DNA of 64,000 nucleotides from an uncultured Lachnospiraceae bacterium (GTDB lineage Bacteria > Bacillota > Clostridia > Lachnospirales > Lachnospiraceae). Every line of letters begins with the position of its first letter. Position 1 is the stretch's first letter. The DNA lies in NCBI GenBank assembly GCA_944384155.1, contig CALWSG010000018.1, positions 1 through 64,000 on the forward strand. Direction: 5' to 3'. The notes under the pieces were generated by a model. The model was not told where the DNA came from and searched no databases. It was given only the letters and a program-made list of their open reading frames with translations. This document shows positions 54,664 through 64,000 of this stretch, one piece after another. A program made the translations under genes and the position numbers.

Positions 54664-56166
54664 TTACTTAACTGATATATGAATAACACTGCATGGAGGA
54701 ATTGTAAACTTCAGTGTATTTCCATCTACGGACACTTTGTCAAACTTTTCTGTCCTCACAGCATCAGGCTGGTCAAATGTATTATGGTCCTTCATGTTTC
54801 CTGTAAGTAATTCTGCAAAAGTCTCTGTAAAATCTTTTTCAAGAATTACAGCTTCCACAGGATAGCTGTCTGTCACAGAAAGATTTGTTATGGTAATATT
54901 AAGGATTCCATCCTCCGCCATTGACACTGACTCATTAAGATTTGGAACCATATTGTCCCTGTCAATACCTATTTCTTCCGTGTCAATTACACTGTCAACA
55001 AGCTCTGCGTCCTGATGATGCTTGTACATATTAAACACATGATACGTAGGTGTTTTAATCATCTTTTCACCCTCTGTAAGGATAACTGACTGCAGCACAT
55101 TAACCATCTGCGCTATATTTGCCATCTTTACCCTGTCGCAGTGCTTATTAAATAAATTCAGATTAATCGCTGCCACAATGGCATCTCTCATAGTATTCTG
55201 CTGGTATAAAAATCCCGGATTTGTTCCCGGCTCCACATCAAACCAGTTTCCCCACTCATCTATAATTAATCCTATTTTCTTATCAGGATCATACTTATCC
55301 ATAATAGCTCCGTGACCATTTATAAGCTCTTCCATTCTAAGAGTTCTCTTTAATGTAACGTAATATTCCTTCTCGTCAAATTCCGTAGCACTGCCTTTTT
55401 TATCCCATGTCCCCGGAACCGTATAATAGTGAAGTGAAAGTCCGTTCATAAAATCATAAGGCTTTCTTCCCATATAATCGCTGCAGGTTTCAAGAACCAT
55501 CTCTGTCCAATGGTAATCATCAACATTTGCACCACAGGCTACTTTGTAAATAGGTTTTTTAGGATCATATACCCTTACGTATGTCTGATATCTTCTGTAT
55601 TCATTTGCATAATGCTCAGGTCTCATATTTCCGCCGCAGCCCCAGTTCTCATTTCCCACTCCAAAGAAATTTACAGTCCACGGTTCATCTCTTCCGTTTT
55701 TCCGTCTCTCCTCTGTCATAGGTGAAAGTCCGTTAAAGGTCATATATTCAACCCACTCACTCATTTCCTGAACAGTGCCGCTGCCTACATTTCCGTTTAT
55801 ATATGTCTCACAGCCAAGCTGACTGCAAAGCTCGAAAAACTCATGTGTTCCAAAGCTGTTATCCTCCACGACGCCTCCCCAGTGAGTATTTATCATTTTC
55901 TTTCGTGTTTCCTTCTGACCTATACCGTCCTTCCAGTGATACTCATCTGCAAAGCAGCCTCCCGGCCACCTTAAAACAGGCACCTTCATTTCCTTTAATG
56001 CCTCAACAACATCTGTTCTCATTCCATTTACATTTGGTATATTAGAATTCTCTCCCACATAAATACCTTCGTATATACATCTTCCAAGATGCTCTGAGAA
56101 ATGTCCGTAAATTTCCTTGTTAATTTTACCTTTTTTGTTTTTTGCATTTACATACAGCTTTGCCAT
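54664..56166 (-). CDS. GH51 alpha-L-arabinofuranosidase
   Basis: 500-residue intracellular enzyme releasing terminal arabinose from arabinan or arabinoxylan oligosaccharides. [20 protein letters not shown] start, [20 protein letters not shown], acid/base Glu in [12 protein letters not shown] (near 170), nucleophile Glu in [12 protein letters not shown] (near 290), and a C-terminal beta domain. No signal peptide. AAGGAGG ribosome site. Complements the secreted GH43. Confidence 0.95.
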   Translation of the reverse strand: MAKLYVNAKNKKGKINKEIYGHFSEHLGRCIYEGIYVGENSNIPNVNGMRTDVVEALKEMKVPVLRWPGGCFADEYHWKDGIGQKETRKKMINTHWGGVVEDNSFGTHEFFELCSQLGCETYINGNVGSGTVQEMSEWVEYMTFNGLSPMTEERRKNGRDEPWTVNFFGVGNENWGCGGNMRPEHYANEYRRYQTYVRVYDPKKPIYKVACGANVDDYHWTEMVLETCSDYMGRKPYDFMNGLSLHYYTVPGTWDKKGSATEFDEKEYYVTLKRTLRMEELINGHGAIMDKYDPDKKIGLIIDEWGNWFDVEPGTNPGFLYQQNTMRDAIVAAINLNLFNKHCDRVKMANIAQMVNVLQSVILTEGEKMIKTPTYHVFNMYKHHQDAELVDSVIDTEEIGIDRDNMVPNLNESVSMAEDGILNITITNLSVTDSYPVEAVILEKDFTETFAELLTGNMKDHNTFDQPDAVRTEKFDKVSVDGNTLKFTIPPCSVIHISVK

Positions 56167-56264
56167 TTTAATTACCCTCCTTAAAAATCACATGAAATAC
56201 CTGATTATAAAATCCTTTTATATTCTTTGTTTCTCATGCTTTTATTATTTATTACATTTTCATT

Positions 56265-58073
56265 CTATAATCTCTTTATATTTATTTCAATGACATAAGC
56301 TGTTTCGTTATTGATATAATCTGCTTTTATAATATATACTCTTACCTTGTTTCCATCATGGTCGTTATGTATTTTCTCCCTTACATACAGTCCCATGTGT
56401 CCTTTAAAATCCATTGATATTCCCCCGCTGTCTCCTTTAAGCATTACTGTATTTCCGTTTATTACAGGCACAAGCTTTGTAATAAAGCTTTCCGTAATTC
56501 TTTTCACATTGCAATATGAATCACATATAGTGAATCCATCTTCTCCCTTAAATATTATTTTCCTCTTTACACACTCAGGTCTTAATCCGTAAGCAGCTCC
56601 GTATGTTATTATCAGACTATCAGCTTTAAGATAAAATGACTCTGCCCTTGCAGTATCTCCCGTTAGCTGGTACTTTCCGTCAACTATTGGAACATTGTGT
56701 CCCTCTGAGCTGTTACAAAGAATTTCATATCTGTTTTTCCCAAAATAATCTCTTGTATACTCACCTGCTCCCAAATCACACAGCATTTCTTCTCCCCGTA
56801 CAATATAGCCAAAGCTTCCCACATCATTGTGATTATGGCTCTCATTATTATTTCCCCCCTTTATGTAAAACCCTGTCTTGTCTTTCCATCTTTTTATATA
56901 CCACATATTATTTTCAAACATATGCTCCTTACAGTCAGCTTGGCATTTTAAGTATTTTCCGTATTTTTTCACCCACATATAATCAGAATAACCTCCAAGC
57001 CATCTGTGGCATTCCTCTCCTCCCAGTGTCTCAGTATATTTAAACTCCCCGCTTAAAATACTTTTATTACTGTAATTAAAAAAATCATCTGAAAGCTCCA
57101 CCTCATCATACATATAGGATAAATAACTTATAATTCCAAGCTTCATTTTATTTTTAACAGCACTGTCTGCGAAGTTTACACTGTTTCCCATGCCAAGGTA
57201 TATTCTTTGCAAAAACAAAGCCGGCTCCTTAAATTCTCCTATCAGCTTAAGCTTGTCCCGTGGATTTATATATATATTTTTTTCCTGTGACAATATTTCG
57301 TGAAACTTGAGAAAATATTCCATTCCATATTTGTAATATCCACACCCCTCCGTACATACTCCGGCCTCCATTGACCTAATATAACATGCCATTGAAGCTG
57401 CTGCCCTTTCCATTATCTCACCATACTCATTTACGGATAAGATATTGCGGGGATTTTCTCCTAATACATCGCTGCCTATCAGTCCTGCATAATAGCCGCT
57501 TATTACTACATTGCTAATACAGACAGAGGTCCAGTTCGTTGTTCCACCCTCCCACCAGTCACATGGATTCTTTTCAAGAAATATATTAAATATTCTTATT
57601 CTTAAAAGCTTAATAAAAGTTAAGCATATATTCCTGTATTCATTATAAAAATTATCTCTTATTGCAGGATTATCCTTTATAAGATATAAAATTTCACTAA
57701 GTGACCCTCCGGTCTCTGCCGAAAATAAATCTATGGATTGTACCTTTCCATCAATATGTTCCCTTGAACCGTGTGCCGGAAGCACCCACGTATTTTCATT
57801 TAAAACTGATTTTATTACATGAAGAAGCCTTGCTGCACATTCCTTGTCTGCCCCCGTATCTTCCCAAAGTGACACCATTAGCCCAAATACCGTAAGCTGC
57901 TCTCTCACTGCAAAGTACTGCTTCTCAAATGTAAGTCTGCTGCCTGTTTCAAAATATAACATATATGCTTCCCTTGTAGCTTTTGGAACAGGAGCTTTAA
58001 TTAGTCTTAAAGCTTCTTTTTTTATAAGCTTAATATAATTTTCTAAGTATTCCTTTGTGTCTGTATTTTTCAC
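56265..58073 (-). CDS. Heparinase II/III-like polysaccharide lyase
   Basis: 602 residues, N-terminal alpha-barrel (about 1-330) and C-terminal beta-sandwich of the heparinase II/III family. The family motif is GGNNNESHNHNDVGSFGYIV followed by CDLGAGEYTRDYFG and SEGHNVPIVDG, giving the His and Tyr residues used in beta-elimination. It would generate the 4,5-unsaturated uronides that GH88 hydrolyses. No signal peptide, so the substrate is probably imported oligosaccharide. GTG start with GGAG 4 nt upstream. The polysaccharide (glycosaminoglycan-like or other uronate polymer) is not fixed by sequence. Confidence 0.82.
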   Translation of the reverse strand: MKNTDTKEYLENYIKLIKKEALRLIKAPVPKATREAYMLYFETGSRLTFEKQYFAVREQLTVFGLMVSLWEDTGADKECAARLLHVIKSVLNENTWVLPAHGSREHIDGKVQSIDLFSAETGGSLSEILYLIKDNPAIRDNFYNEYRNICLTFIKLLRIRIFNIFLEKNPCDWWEGGTTNWTSVCISNVVISGYYAGLIGSDVLGENPRNILSVNEYGEIMERAAASMACYIRSMEAGVCTEGCGYYKYGMEYFLKFHEILSQEKNIYINPRDKLKLIGEFKEPALFLQRIYLGMGNSVNFADSAVKNKMKLGIISYLSYMYDEVELSDDFFNYSNKSILSGEFKYTETLGGEECHRWLGGYSDYMWVKKYGKYLKCQADCKEHMFENNMWYIKRWKDKTGFYIKGGNNNESHNHNDVGSFGYIVRGEEMLCDLGAGEYTRDYFGKNRYEILCNSSEGHNVPIVDGKYQLTGDTARAESFYLKADSLIITYGAAYGLRPECVKRKIIFKGEDGFTICDSYCNVKRITESFITKLVPVINGNTVMLKGDSGGISMDFKGHMGLYVREKIHNDHDGNKVRVYIIKADYINNETAYVIEINIKRL

Positions 58074-58116
58074 TCTGCTCCGCCTTTCTCAAAAACCCGA
58101 CCTATCCTATATTAAA

Positions 58117-58148
58117 AAAATAAAGAGTACATCAGCACTCTTTATTTT
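58117..58148 (-). terminator. Terminator after trxB
   Basis: 12-bp stem AAAATAAAGAGT (58117-58128) / ACTCTTTATTTT (58137-58148) with a T-run on the minus strand, directly after the trxB stop. Confidence 0.88.
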
Positions 58149-58150
58149 AA

Positions 58151-59053
58151 TCAGCTTATACTGCAGGCTGCCAGTGCCGCCACAGCACCGTCTCCCGCTG
58201 CCGTCACAAGCTGCCTTACGTTTTTTGTTCTGCAGTCTCCTGCCGCAAATATTCCGGCTGTACTTGTCCTGCAGTCCTCACCTGCAATTATATAACCTTT
58301 CTCGTCAAGGTCAACGAGATTTTTAAATCTCTCATTGTCCGGCATCTGCCCTATGGCTATAAAAAGACCATTTACTTTTATCTCCCTTTCCTCTCCGCCT
58401 TTAAGGTTTTTTACCTTAATTCCGGACACCATATCTTCTCCTATAATATCAGTAACCTGAGAGTCCATAATAAGCTTAACGTTGTCCTTTGCTTTTAGCT
58501 TTTCAACCTCTCTCACATCACCTCGAAACTCATCCCTTCGGTGAATCACATATACTGTGTTACAGTAGCTGCTTAAAAACAAACTATCCTCAAGAGCCGT
58601 GTTTCCGCCACCTACAACGGCTACATCACGGCCTCTGAAAAATGCTCCGTCACAGGTGGCACAATATGATACTCCCTTTCCTGTAAACTCCTGCTCCCTG
58701 TCAATTCCCAAAGGTCTGTTTTTTGCACCTGATGCAATAATTACTGCCTTTGCGGTATATGTCTCTTTATCTGTGACAACTGTTTTTGTACCATTGCTGT
58801 CTTCTTGTATCTCAAGAACCTTTTCGTTTTTATATATCATTCCCAGTTCCTTCGCCTGATTATACAGATTAGTTGCAAACTCATAGCCTGATATATTCTT
58901 AAAGCCCGGATAATTCTCTATATCCGGAGTATTTATAATCTGTCCTCCGTACATTTTTTCCTCAAGAACAAGGACATTCTTTCCTGCCCTTAAGGCATAT
59001 ATTGCACTTGTAAGCCCTGCAGTTCCTGCACCAATAATAATAATATCTGTCAT
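58151..59053 (-). CDS. trxB: Thioredoxin reductase
   Basis: 300-residue flavoenzyme. FAD site IIGAGTAGLTSAIYALRAG, redox CATCDG, NADPH site VVGGGNTALEDSLFL, C-terminal FAAGDCRTKNVRQLVTAAGDG. Reduces thioredoxin. The start overlaps the trxA stop by one base (TAATG), coupling the two. Confidence 0.96.
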   Translation of the reverse strand: MTDIIIIGAGTAGLTSAIYALRAGKNVLVLEEKMYGGQIINTPDIENYPGFKNISGYEFATNLYNQAKELGMIYKNEKVLEIQEDSNGTKTVVTDKETYTAKAVIIASGAKNRPLGIDREQEFTGKGVSYCATCDGAFFRGRDVAVVGGGNTALEDSLFLSSYCNTVYVIHRRDEFRGDVREVEKLKAKDNVKLIMDSQVTDIIGEDMVSGIKVKNLKGGEEREIKVNGLFIAIGQMPDNERFKNLVDLDEKGYIIAGEDCRTSTAGIFAAGDCRTKNVRQLVTAAGDGAVAALAACSIS

Positions 59054-59358
59054 TATAAAAGCTCCATTATCTCATCCTTTGATATAAGACCTACCGACTT
59101 TTTCTCTACATTGCCATTTTTAAATACAATTAATGTAGGTATACTCATAACACCATACTTAAATGCCAAATCCTGATTATTATCAACATTTACCTTACAT
59201 ACCTTTACATTGTCAGAACTCTCTGCCACCTCATCTACTATAGGTGAAAGCATTTTGCATGGACCGCACCAGTCTGCCCAAAAATCAACAAGTACAGGCT
59301 TATCAGCCTTTAATACCTCCTGTTCAAAATTATCACTGTTTACTGTAATTACTGCCAT
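59053..59358 (-). CDS. trxA: Thioredoxin
   Basis: 101-residue thioredoxin with the WCGPC active site in FWADWCGPCKML, cis-Pro in MSIPTLIVFKNG and normal fold length. The ATG at 59358 has GGAGG 5 nt upstream; an open frame continues to 59436 but overlaps the neighbour and lacks a ribosome site. Confidence 0.96.
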   Translation of the reverse strand: MAVITVNSDNFEQEVLKADKPVLVDFWADWCGPCKMLSPIVDEVAESSDNVKVCKVNVDNNQDLAFKYGVMSIPTLIVFKNGNVEKKSVGLISKDEIMELL

Positions 59359-59383
59359 ATTATCCTCCATTCCATTAATTCCA

Positions 59384-59878
59384 TTAATTTTTACTAAGCT
59401 TTTTCTTCTCCCCGTAATACCATAAAGGTGCCGCAATAAAGACTAACATATGTCCTGAAAGCATTCTAAAGCTTGCAAGGGAATATTTTACATAATCATT
59501 ATAACCTATTTCAGTCATATTATTATTTTCATCAACAGCATAATATACGCCGTCTGCCGCTCTTATATCCCACACACTGTTAAGTAATGTCAGTCCGTAT
59601 ATAAGATTAAATATAACATAAATAAAGGCTATAATCAAAATTAAAAATGTAATGCTTTTCATGGATTCCTTTGAAAATATTATTGCCCTTTCTCTTTTGT
59701 CTGTGTTCTTTATATCAAACACTGTTATTACTGCAAGAGCTATAACTGGCATCCATAAAATCCATGCTGCTATATACAGTATATTTGTAAAATACCCTGT
59801 TATATGAATAAGCACTGCCACTATAAGAAAAAGCATTGAAAGCTTATACCATATATTATAATTTTTCTCTTTATACAT
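59384..59878 (-). CDS. Hypothetical four-helix membrane protein
   Basis: 164 residues, helices near 12-28, 34-52, 75-98 and 140-155, with an external loop between helices 3 and 4 carrying VWDIRAADGVYYAVDENNN. GGAGG ribosome site. Lies between the Cys-tail protein and trxA. No family recognised; its position in the thioredoxin operon is the only functional hint. Confidence 0.7.
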   Translation of the reverse strand: MYKEKNYNIWYKLSMLFLIVAVLIHITGYFTNILYIAAWILWMPVIALAVITVFDIKNTDKRERAIIFSKESMKSITFLILIIAFIYVIFNLIYGLTLLNSVWDIRAADGVYYAVDENNNMTEIGYNDYVKYSLASFRMLSGHMLVFIAAPLWYYGEKKKLSKN

Positions 59879-59892
59879 TTATTCCTCCGTAT

Positions 59893-60297
59893 TTAGCATC
59901 TTCCGCAATTATTACACTGTGCACAGTCTGCCCTTTTTACCGACGGTATAAATTTTTCAGTTCTTGCCCCCACTATATCCTTATCAATCTCAACAACAAG
60001 TGACTTATATGGATTTGAAACAGTAACTGTATGTCTTACCGACTTATTTTTATAATCAGACACCACCGTAACAGGCATAATTGTTTTTATTTCAGGGTTC
60101 ATGCAGCTTTCAACCACTATAGGCGATATCTCCTCCTCACTTCCGTCTGCTTTTGTTATAATAACCTTTGTTAGGCATGATTTAATAATCACTGTTTTCC
60201 CCAAGGTTATACCTGTCCTTTCTCCGGACACAAACCCTTTGGGAATATCTCCAATATCAAATATTCCAAAGGGGGTATGTACATACGTGCTTCCCAT
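59893..60297 (-). CDS. Hypothetical protein with Cys-rich tail
   Basis: 134-residue, mostly beta-strand protein starting MGSTYVHTPFGIFDIGDIP, without signal peptide or helices spanning the membrane. It ends in CAQCNNCGRC, four cysteines in ten residues, suited to metal or thiol chemistry. Immediately downstream are the membrane protein and trxA-trxB, so thiol-redox linkage is plausible. GGAGG ribosome site. Confidence 0.72.
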   Translation of the reverse strand: MGSTYVHTPFGIFDIGDIPKGFVSGERTGITLGKTVIIKSCLTKVIITKADGSEEEISPIVVESCMNPEIKTIMPVTVVSDYKNKSVRHTVTVSNPYKSLVVEIDKDIVGARTEKFIPSVKRADCAQCNNCGRC

Positions 60298-60344
60298 TTA
60301 CATTCCTCCTTTAACAGTAAGGCAAATCCTGATTAAATTTTCTG

Positions 60345-61565
60345 TTAAAGATTTGTTCTCACAACCTTTGGCTTATATCCTGTTTCCTCCAGCTTATCTA
60401 CTATCTTTTTCTTATGCTCCTCTCCAAATGTCTCGATAGTAATTCTAAGCTCTACCTCGGCGTTTCTGTTAATGCTTACAAACTGATTATGCTCAAGCTT
60501 AATTACATTTCCCTGTTCCTTTGCTATAACATTTGCCACATTTACCAGCTCTCCCGGCTTGTCCGGAAGAAGCACTGATACAGTGAATACTCTTCCTCTT
60601 TGGATAAGTCCAAACTGGAGCATTGATGACATTGTTATAATATCCATATTGCCGCCGCTAAGTATTGACACTACCTTTTTGCCCCTGCATTCAAGGTGCT
60701 TTAACGCTGCCACTGATAAAAGTCCTGAATTCTCACATACTATTTTGTGATTTTCTACCATATCAAGAAATGCACCTATAAGCTCATCATCCTCTATGGT
60801 TATTATATCATCAATATTCTTCTGAATATATGGGAAAATAATACTTCCCGGTGTCTTTACGGCAGTTCCGTCTGCTATGGTAGCTGCACTTGGCAGTGTA
60901 ACCGGCTCCCCTGCTTTAAGGGATGCTTTCATACAGCTTGCATTTGCAGGTTCAACACCTATTACCTTAATATTAGGATTCAGCATTTTTGCAAGGGCAC
61001 TTACTCCCGTTGCCAGTCCGCCTCCGCCTATAGGAACAAGTATGTAATCTACCGTAGGTATTTCCTTTATTATCTCCATGGCAACAGAACCCTGACCTGT
61101 TGCCACCTCTAAATCATCAAAGGGATGTACAAATGTATATCCATGCTCCTCAGCCAGTCTGTATGCTTCTCCACATGCTTCGTCATAAACATCACCGTAA
61201 AGCACAACATCTGCACCATAGCTTTTTGTCCTGTTTACCTTCATTAATGGTGTTCCCACAGGCATTACAATAGTTGCCTTCACTCCGTATATTTTTGCTG
61301 CATTTGCCACACCCTGTGCATGGTTTCCTGCTGATGCGGTAATAAGCCCTCTCGCTCTCTCCTCGTCTGTCATGCGGCTTATCTTGTAGAATGCCCCTCT
61401 TACTTTGTATGCACCTGTTCTCTGCATATTTTCAGGTTTTAAATATACTTTATTGCCACACTGGCTACTAAAGAACTCACTGTAGATTAAATTAGTCGGT
61501 ATTGTTACTTTCTTTACTATCTCTGCTGCTTCCTCAAATTTTTCTAAAGTTAATTCCTCTAACAT
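60345..61565 (-). CDS. ilvA: Threonine ammonia-lyase with ACT domain
   Basis: 406-residue PLP enzyme giving 2-oxobutyrate from threonine. PLP lysine in RTGAYKVRGAFYKI (near 55), phosphate loop VPIGGGGLATGVSALAK, SAGNHAQG, and a single ACT domain in the last ~80 residues (VSVLLPDKPGELVNVANVIA). The short single-ACT form is shared by isoleucine-biosynthetic and catabolic enzymes. No T-box or other leader is visible in the 42-nt spacer after ftsY. Confidence 0.93.
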   Translation of the reverse strand: MLEELTLEKFEEAAEIVKKVTIPTNLIYSEFFSSQCGNKVYLKPENMQRTGAYKVRGAFYKISRMTDEERARGLITASAGNHAQGVANAAKIYGVKATIVMPVGTPLMKVNRTKSYGADVVLYGDVYDEACGEAYRLAEEHGYTFVHPFDDLEVATGQGSVAMEIIKEIPTVDYILVPIGGGGLATGVSALAKMLNPNIKVIGVEPANASCMKASLKAGEPVTLPSAATIADGTAVKTPGSIIFPYIQKNIDDIITIEDDELIGAFLDMVENHKIVCENSGLLSVAALKHLECRGKKVVSILSGGNMDIITMSSMLQFGLIQRGRVFTVSVLLPDKPGELVNVANVIAKEQGNVIKLEHNQFVSINRNAEVELRITIETFGEEHKKKIVDKLEETGYKPKVVRTNL

Positions 61566-61607
61566 TTACTTTTCCTTCTTTCATATTTTTTGCCAAACCG
61601 GGTAAAT

Positions 61608-62546
61608 TTAGTTTTCCTCAAATAATGCATTTACAAATTCATCTGCATTAAATTTCTGTAAGTCATCTATCTGCTCTCCTATGCCTATATATTTTACCGG
61701 TACCGAAAGCTCTGACTGTATTGCCACGGCTATTCCTCCCTTGGCGGTTCCGTCAAGCTTTGTAAGTATTATTCCCGTGACATGAGTTACCTCCATAAAC
61801 TGTTTAGCCTGTGCCAGTGCATTCTGTCCAGTTGTTCCGTCAAGAACAATAAGGTTCTCCCTATAAGCATCACTATATTCCTTTTCGATAATTCTGTCAA
61901 TTTTTTTCAGCTCTTCCATAAGATTTTTTTTATTGTGAAGTCTTCCTGCCGTATCACATATAAGCACATCAGCCTTTCTTGATTTTGCTGCCTGAATGGC
62001 ATCATACACTACTGCCCCGGGATCAGCCCCCTCCTTTTGTGATATTATGTCTACTCCTGCCCTGTTTGCCCACTCAGTCAGCTGCTCTATTGCCGCTGCC
62101 CTAAAGGTATCTGCCGCCGCCATAACAACCTTTTTTCCCTGTGCCTTAAGCTGCCCTGAAAGCTTTCCGACAGATGTGGTCTTTCCCACACCGTTTACTC
62201 CTATAACAAGAACAACTGATTTTCTGTTTTCAAATTCATATGCATTTTCCCCTACATTCATTATATCCTTTATGCTTTCCATAAGAAGTGCCTTGCACTC
62301 TGACGGCTCTTTTATTTTCTGCTCCTTTACCTTTTCCCTTAGGTTTTCCATTATTCTGCTTGTGGTATTTACACCTAAATCCGCCATAATAAGTATTTCT
62401 TCTATTTCCTCATAGAAATCCTCATCTATGCTTGAAAATCCGCTTAATATACTGTCTATTCCCGACATTATACTGCTTCTTGTCTTTGAAAGCCCTTGAA
62501 CAAGCTTTGCAAAAAAGCCCTTCTTTTCCTTTTTTTCGTCACTCAT
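61608..62546 (-). CDS. ftsY: SRP receptor GTPase FtsY
   Basis: 312 residues; short N-terminal region without the long acidic A-domain, then the NG domain with VIGVNGVGKTTSVGKL, CDTAGRLHNKKN, ILTKLDGTAKGG and YIGIGEQIDDL. Partners Ffh (5898-7244). Follows smc by 27 nt, a conserved pairing. Confidence 0.97.
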   Translation of the reverse strand: MSDEKKEKKGFFAKLVQGLSKTRSSIMSGIDSILSGFSSIDEDFYEEIEEILIMADLGVNTTSRIMENLREKVKEQKIKEPSECKALLMESIKDIMNVGENAYEFENRKSVVLVIGVNGVGKTTSVGKLSGQLKAQGKKVVMAAADTFRAAAIEQLTEWANRAGVDIISQKEGADPGAVVYDAIQAAKSRKADVLICDTAGRLHNKKNLMEELKKIDRIIEKEYSDAYRENLIVLDGTTGQNALAQAKQFMEVTHVTGIILTKLDGTAKGGIAVAIQSELSVPVKYIGIGEQIDDLQKFNADEFVNALFEEN

Positions 62547-62573
62547 AATCTTCCATTCCTTTCAAAACAAATT

Positions 62574-64000
62574 TTACGATACCTGCTTATCCTCAAGCTG
62601 ATCCTCTATAAGATTAACCGACACAAGTGTTGACACACCTTTTTCCTGCATTGTTATTCCATAGAGAATATCTGCTGCTGCCATTGTTCCTCTTCTGTGG
62701 GTAATAACTATAAACTGGGTATGGTCTGTAAGCTTATGGAGATAATCTGCATATCTTCCCACATTTGAATCATCAAGTGCAGCCTCTATCTCGTCAAGAA
62801 GACAAAAAGGCGATGGCTTGAGATTCTGTATTGCAAAAAGAAGTGCTATTGCCGTAAGTGCCTTTTCTCCTCCGGAAAGCTGCATCATATTCTGAAGCTT
62901 CTTTCCCGGCGGCTGTGATATAATTGAAATGGCGGCCTCCAGGATATCCTCCTCCTCATTTAACTCTATTGTTCCTTTTCCCCCTCCAAATAAAATTTTA
63001 AATACCTTATCAAATTCTTCCCTAATCCGGCTGAATTTCTCAGTAAACTGCTTTCTCATGCCTGTATCAAGCTCTTCAATAATCTTTAAAAGAGTCTGCT
63101 CCGCAGTTACAAGATCATCATGCTGTGTCTTTAAAAAACCGTACCTCTCAGAAACCTCCTTATATTCCTCTATGGAATTAACATTTACATCTCCAAGGCT
63201 TCTTATGTCTGACTTAAGGGTTCCTATTGTCTTTTTTATCTGTACAAGATCATTTAGACTGTCATCCTTAAGCTCTGCCGCCATGCTGTATGTTATCTCA
63301 TATTCATCCCACATATAATTAATATGCTTTTCATTTAACTCCTCAAGCTTTTCTCTCTGACCTGCAAGCCTGAACATTTCCTTGTCAAGGGCTGTTATAT
63401 CCTCTGTAAGCTCTTCCCTCTTTGCGAAAAACTCCTTATGCTCCCTTGTCTGCTCCTCCTTGCTTGAAAGCATTATGCTTATTTCCTTTTCAAGAGCTTC
63501 CGTTCTTTTTTTATTTTCTTCTATTTCTCTGTTAATTTCCTCTATTTCCTTTATTTTTAAAAGAGTTTCCTTTGAAGACTCATCTGCACTTTTTTCTATA
63601 AGGCTTATTTCCTCCTTAAGCTTTACAAGCTCTCCATTTACTCTTGAAAGATTCTCGGCTGCAAAGTCTCTTTTTTGTGTTAAGCCGGCAAGATTCACTC
63701 TTAACTCTTCGTTATTCTTAAGCTCTCTTGCCTCCAGCTCTTTATTTTTCTCAATTTCTCCGTTAATATCAAGTATCTTTTCCTCAATTTCCTTATTTTT
63801 TTCCTCCCATCTTGCAAGTTCTCCGTTAAGAGCTTCATAATTAGCCTTGATATCCGTTATTTGGGATGCTATATCCACATTTTCCCTTTTAAAATCATCA
63901 TAGCTGTCTTTTATTTCCCTTTTTTTCTCGTCAGCCTTATTAAGGTTCAGCTTAACTGTATTTTGTAAAATATACTGCTCATTTAACACAAGCTTTATTC
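62574..64000 (-). CDS. smc: Chromosome partition protein SMC, C-terminal part (runs off the right edge)
   Basis: The frame is open to the end of the window. Visible are the C-terminal coiled coil (to about 63000), the SLGDVNVNSIEEY region and the ATPase head with LSGGEKALTAIALLFAIQ (ABC signature) and FCLLDEIEAALDDSNV (Walker B), ending in HRRGTMAAADILYGITMQEKGVSTL. SMC organises and segregates the chromosome with ScpA/ScpB. The hinge and N-terminal head lie outside the window. Confidence 0.96.
   Translation of the reverse strand, partial: IKLVLNEQYILQNTVKLNLNKADEKKREIKDSYDDFKRENVDIASQITDIKANYEALNGELARWEEKNKEIEEKILDINGEIEKNKELEARELKNNEELRVNLAGLTQKRDFAAENLSRVNGELVKLKEEISLIEKSADESSKETLLKIKEIEEINREIEENKKRTEALEKEISIMLSSKEEQTREHKEFFAKREELTEDITALDKEMFRLAGQREKLEELNEKHINYMWDEYEITYSMAAELKDDSLNDLVQIKKTIGTLKSDIRSLGDVNVNSIEEYKEVSERYGFLKTQHDDLVTAEQTLLKIIEELDTGMRKQFTEKFSRIREEFDKVFKILFGGGKGTIELNEEEDILEAAISIISQPPGKKLQNMMQLSGGEKALTAIALLFAIQNLKPSPFCLLDEIEAALDDSNVGRYADYLHKLTDHTQFIVITHRRGTMAAADILYGITMQEKGVSTLVSVNLIEDQLEDKQVS

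Noticed and set aside
1..64000. CRISPR arrays, rRNA genes, intact transposases, replication origin
   Set aside because: Scanned for regularly spaced repeats, rRNA motifs and DnaA-box clusters; none seen.

Overview
The window is a low-GC Firmicutes chromosome segment, most likely from an anaerobic, spore-capable Lachnospiraceae-type gut or rumen bacterium. The evidence is the AT-rich sequence with strong GGAGG ribosome sites, frequent TTG/GTG starts, the ylxM-ffh-rpsP-khpA-rimM-trmD and gap-pgk-tpiA-gpmI-eno blocks, Rex, a SpoVB-like flippase, CotH, a Re-citrate-synthase-like protein, a divergent LigA and plant or host glycan enzymes. Species is not determinable from sequence alone.

Layout. 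1-1260: 3' remnant of a large serine recombinase, visibly richer in GC than its surroundings, ending in a bidirectional terminator. 1302-9461 (minus): ABC exporter and M14 peptidase, the ribosome/SRP operon, then an ECF sigma factor with its membrane partner. 9594-17854 (minus): lower glycolysis (eno, gpmI, tpiA, pgk, gap) interrupted by a CapA-like protein, tRNA-Pro(CGG) and a small hypothetical gene. 18058-18925 (plus): PHP-type phosphatase behind a compact RNA pseudoknot candidate. 18999-26191 (minus): YebC, a CNNM/CBS membrane protein, MazF/EndoA, alr, nnr, acpS, a coiled-coil protein and Rex. 26295-33190 (plus): an ABC-F ATPase, then a four-gene unit CotH kinase / LamG membrane protein / VTC tunnel-domain polymerase / DUF4956 membrane protein with its own promoter, leader hairpin and terminator. 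33189-35371 (minus): GntR regulator and Re-citrate synthase. 35390-36398 (plus): carbamate kinase. 36417-37750: a transposase-less IS1182-like cassette carrying fic, inserted into a palindromic terminator. 37747-43321 (minus): DacA-like peptidase, KDPG aldolase, Cache-PAS sensor, mnmA and nifS; spoVB lies divergently. 44925-58073 (minus): GH43 arabinanase with ricin-type lectin modules, a chemoreceptor, metA, ligA, rluF, GH88, a Cys-rich small protein, GH51 and a heparinase II/III-like lyase. 58151-64000 (minus): trxB-trxA, two unknown small proteins, ilvA, ftsY and the C-terminal part of smc, which runs off the right edge.

How it fits together. Housekeeping genes for protein targeting, ribosome maturation, tRNA modification (TrmD, MnmA with NifS), glycolysis and redox sensing alternate with accessory genes for glycan use. 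The secreted GH43 would open arabinan. The signal-less GH51, GH88 and heparinase-like enzymes would finish imported oligosaccharides inside the cell, and KDPG aldolase could take uronate-derived acids to pyruvate. The most notable unexplained material is the CotH-LamG-VTC-DUF4956 operon, the fic-carrying IS remnant, and several gene leaders with precise RNA secondary structure (PHP phosphatase, eno, cotH, rimM).
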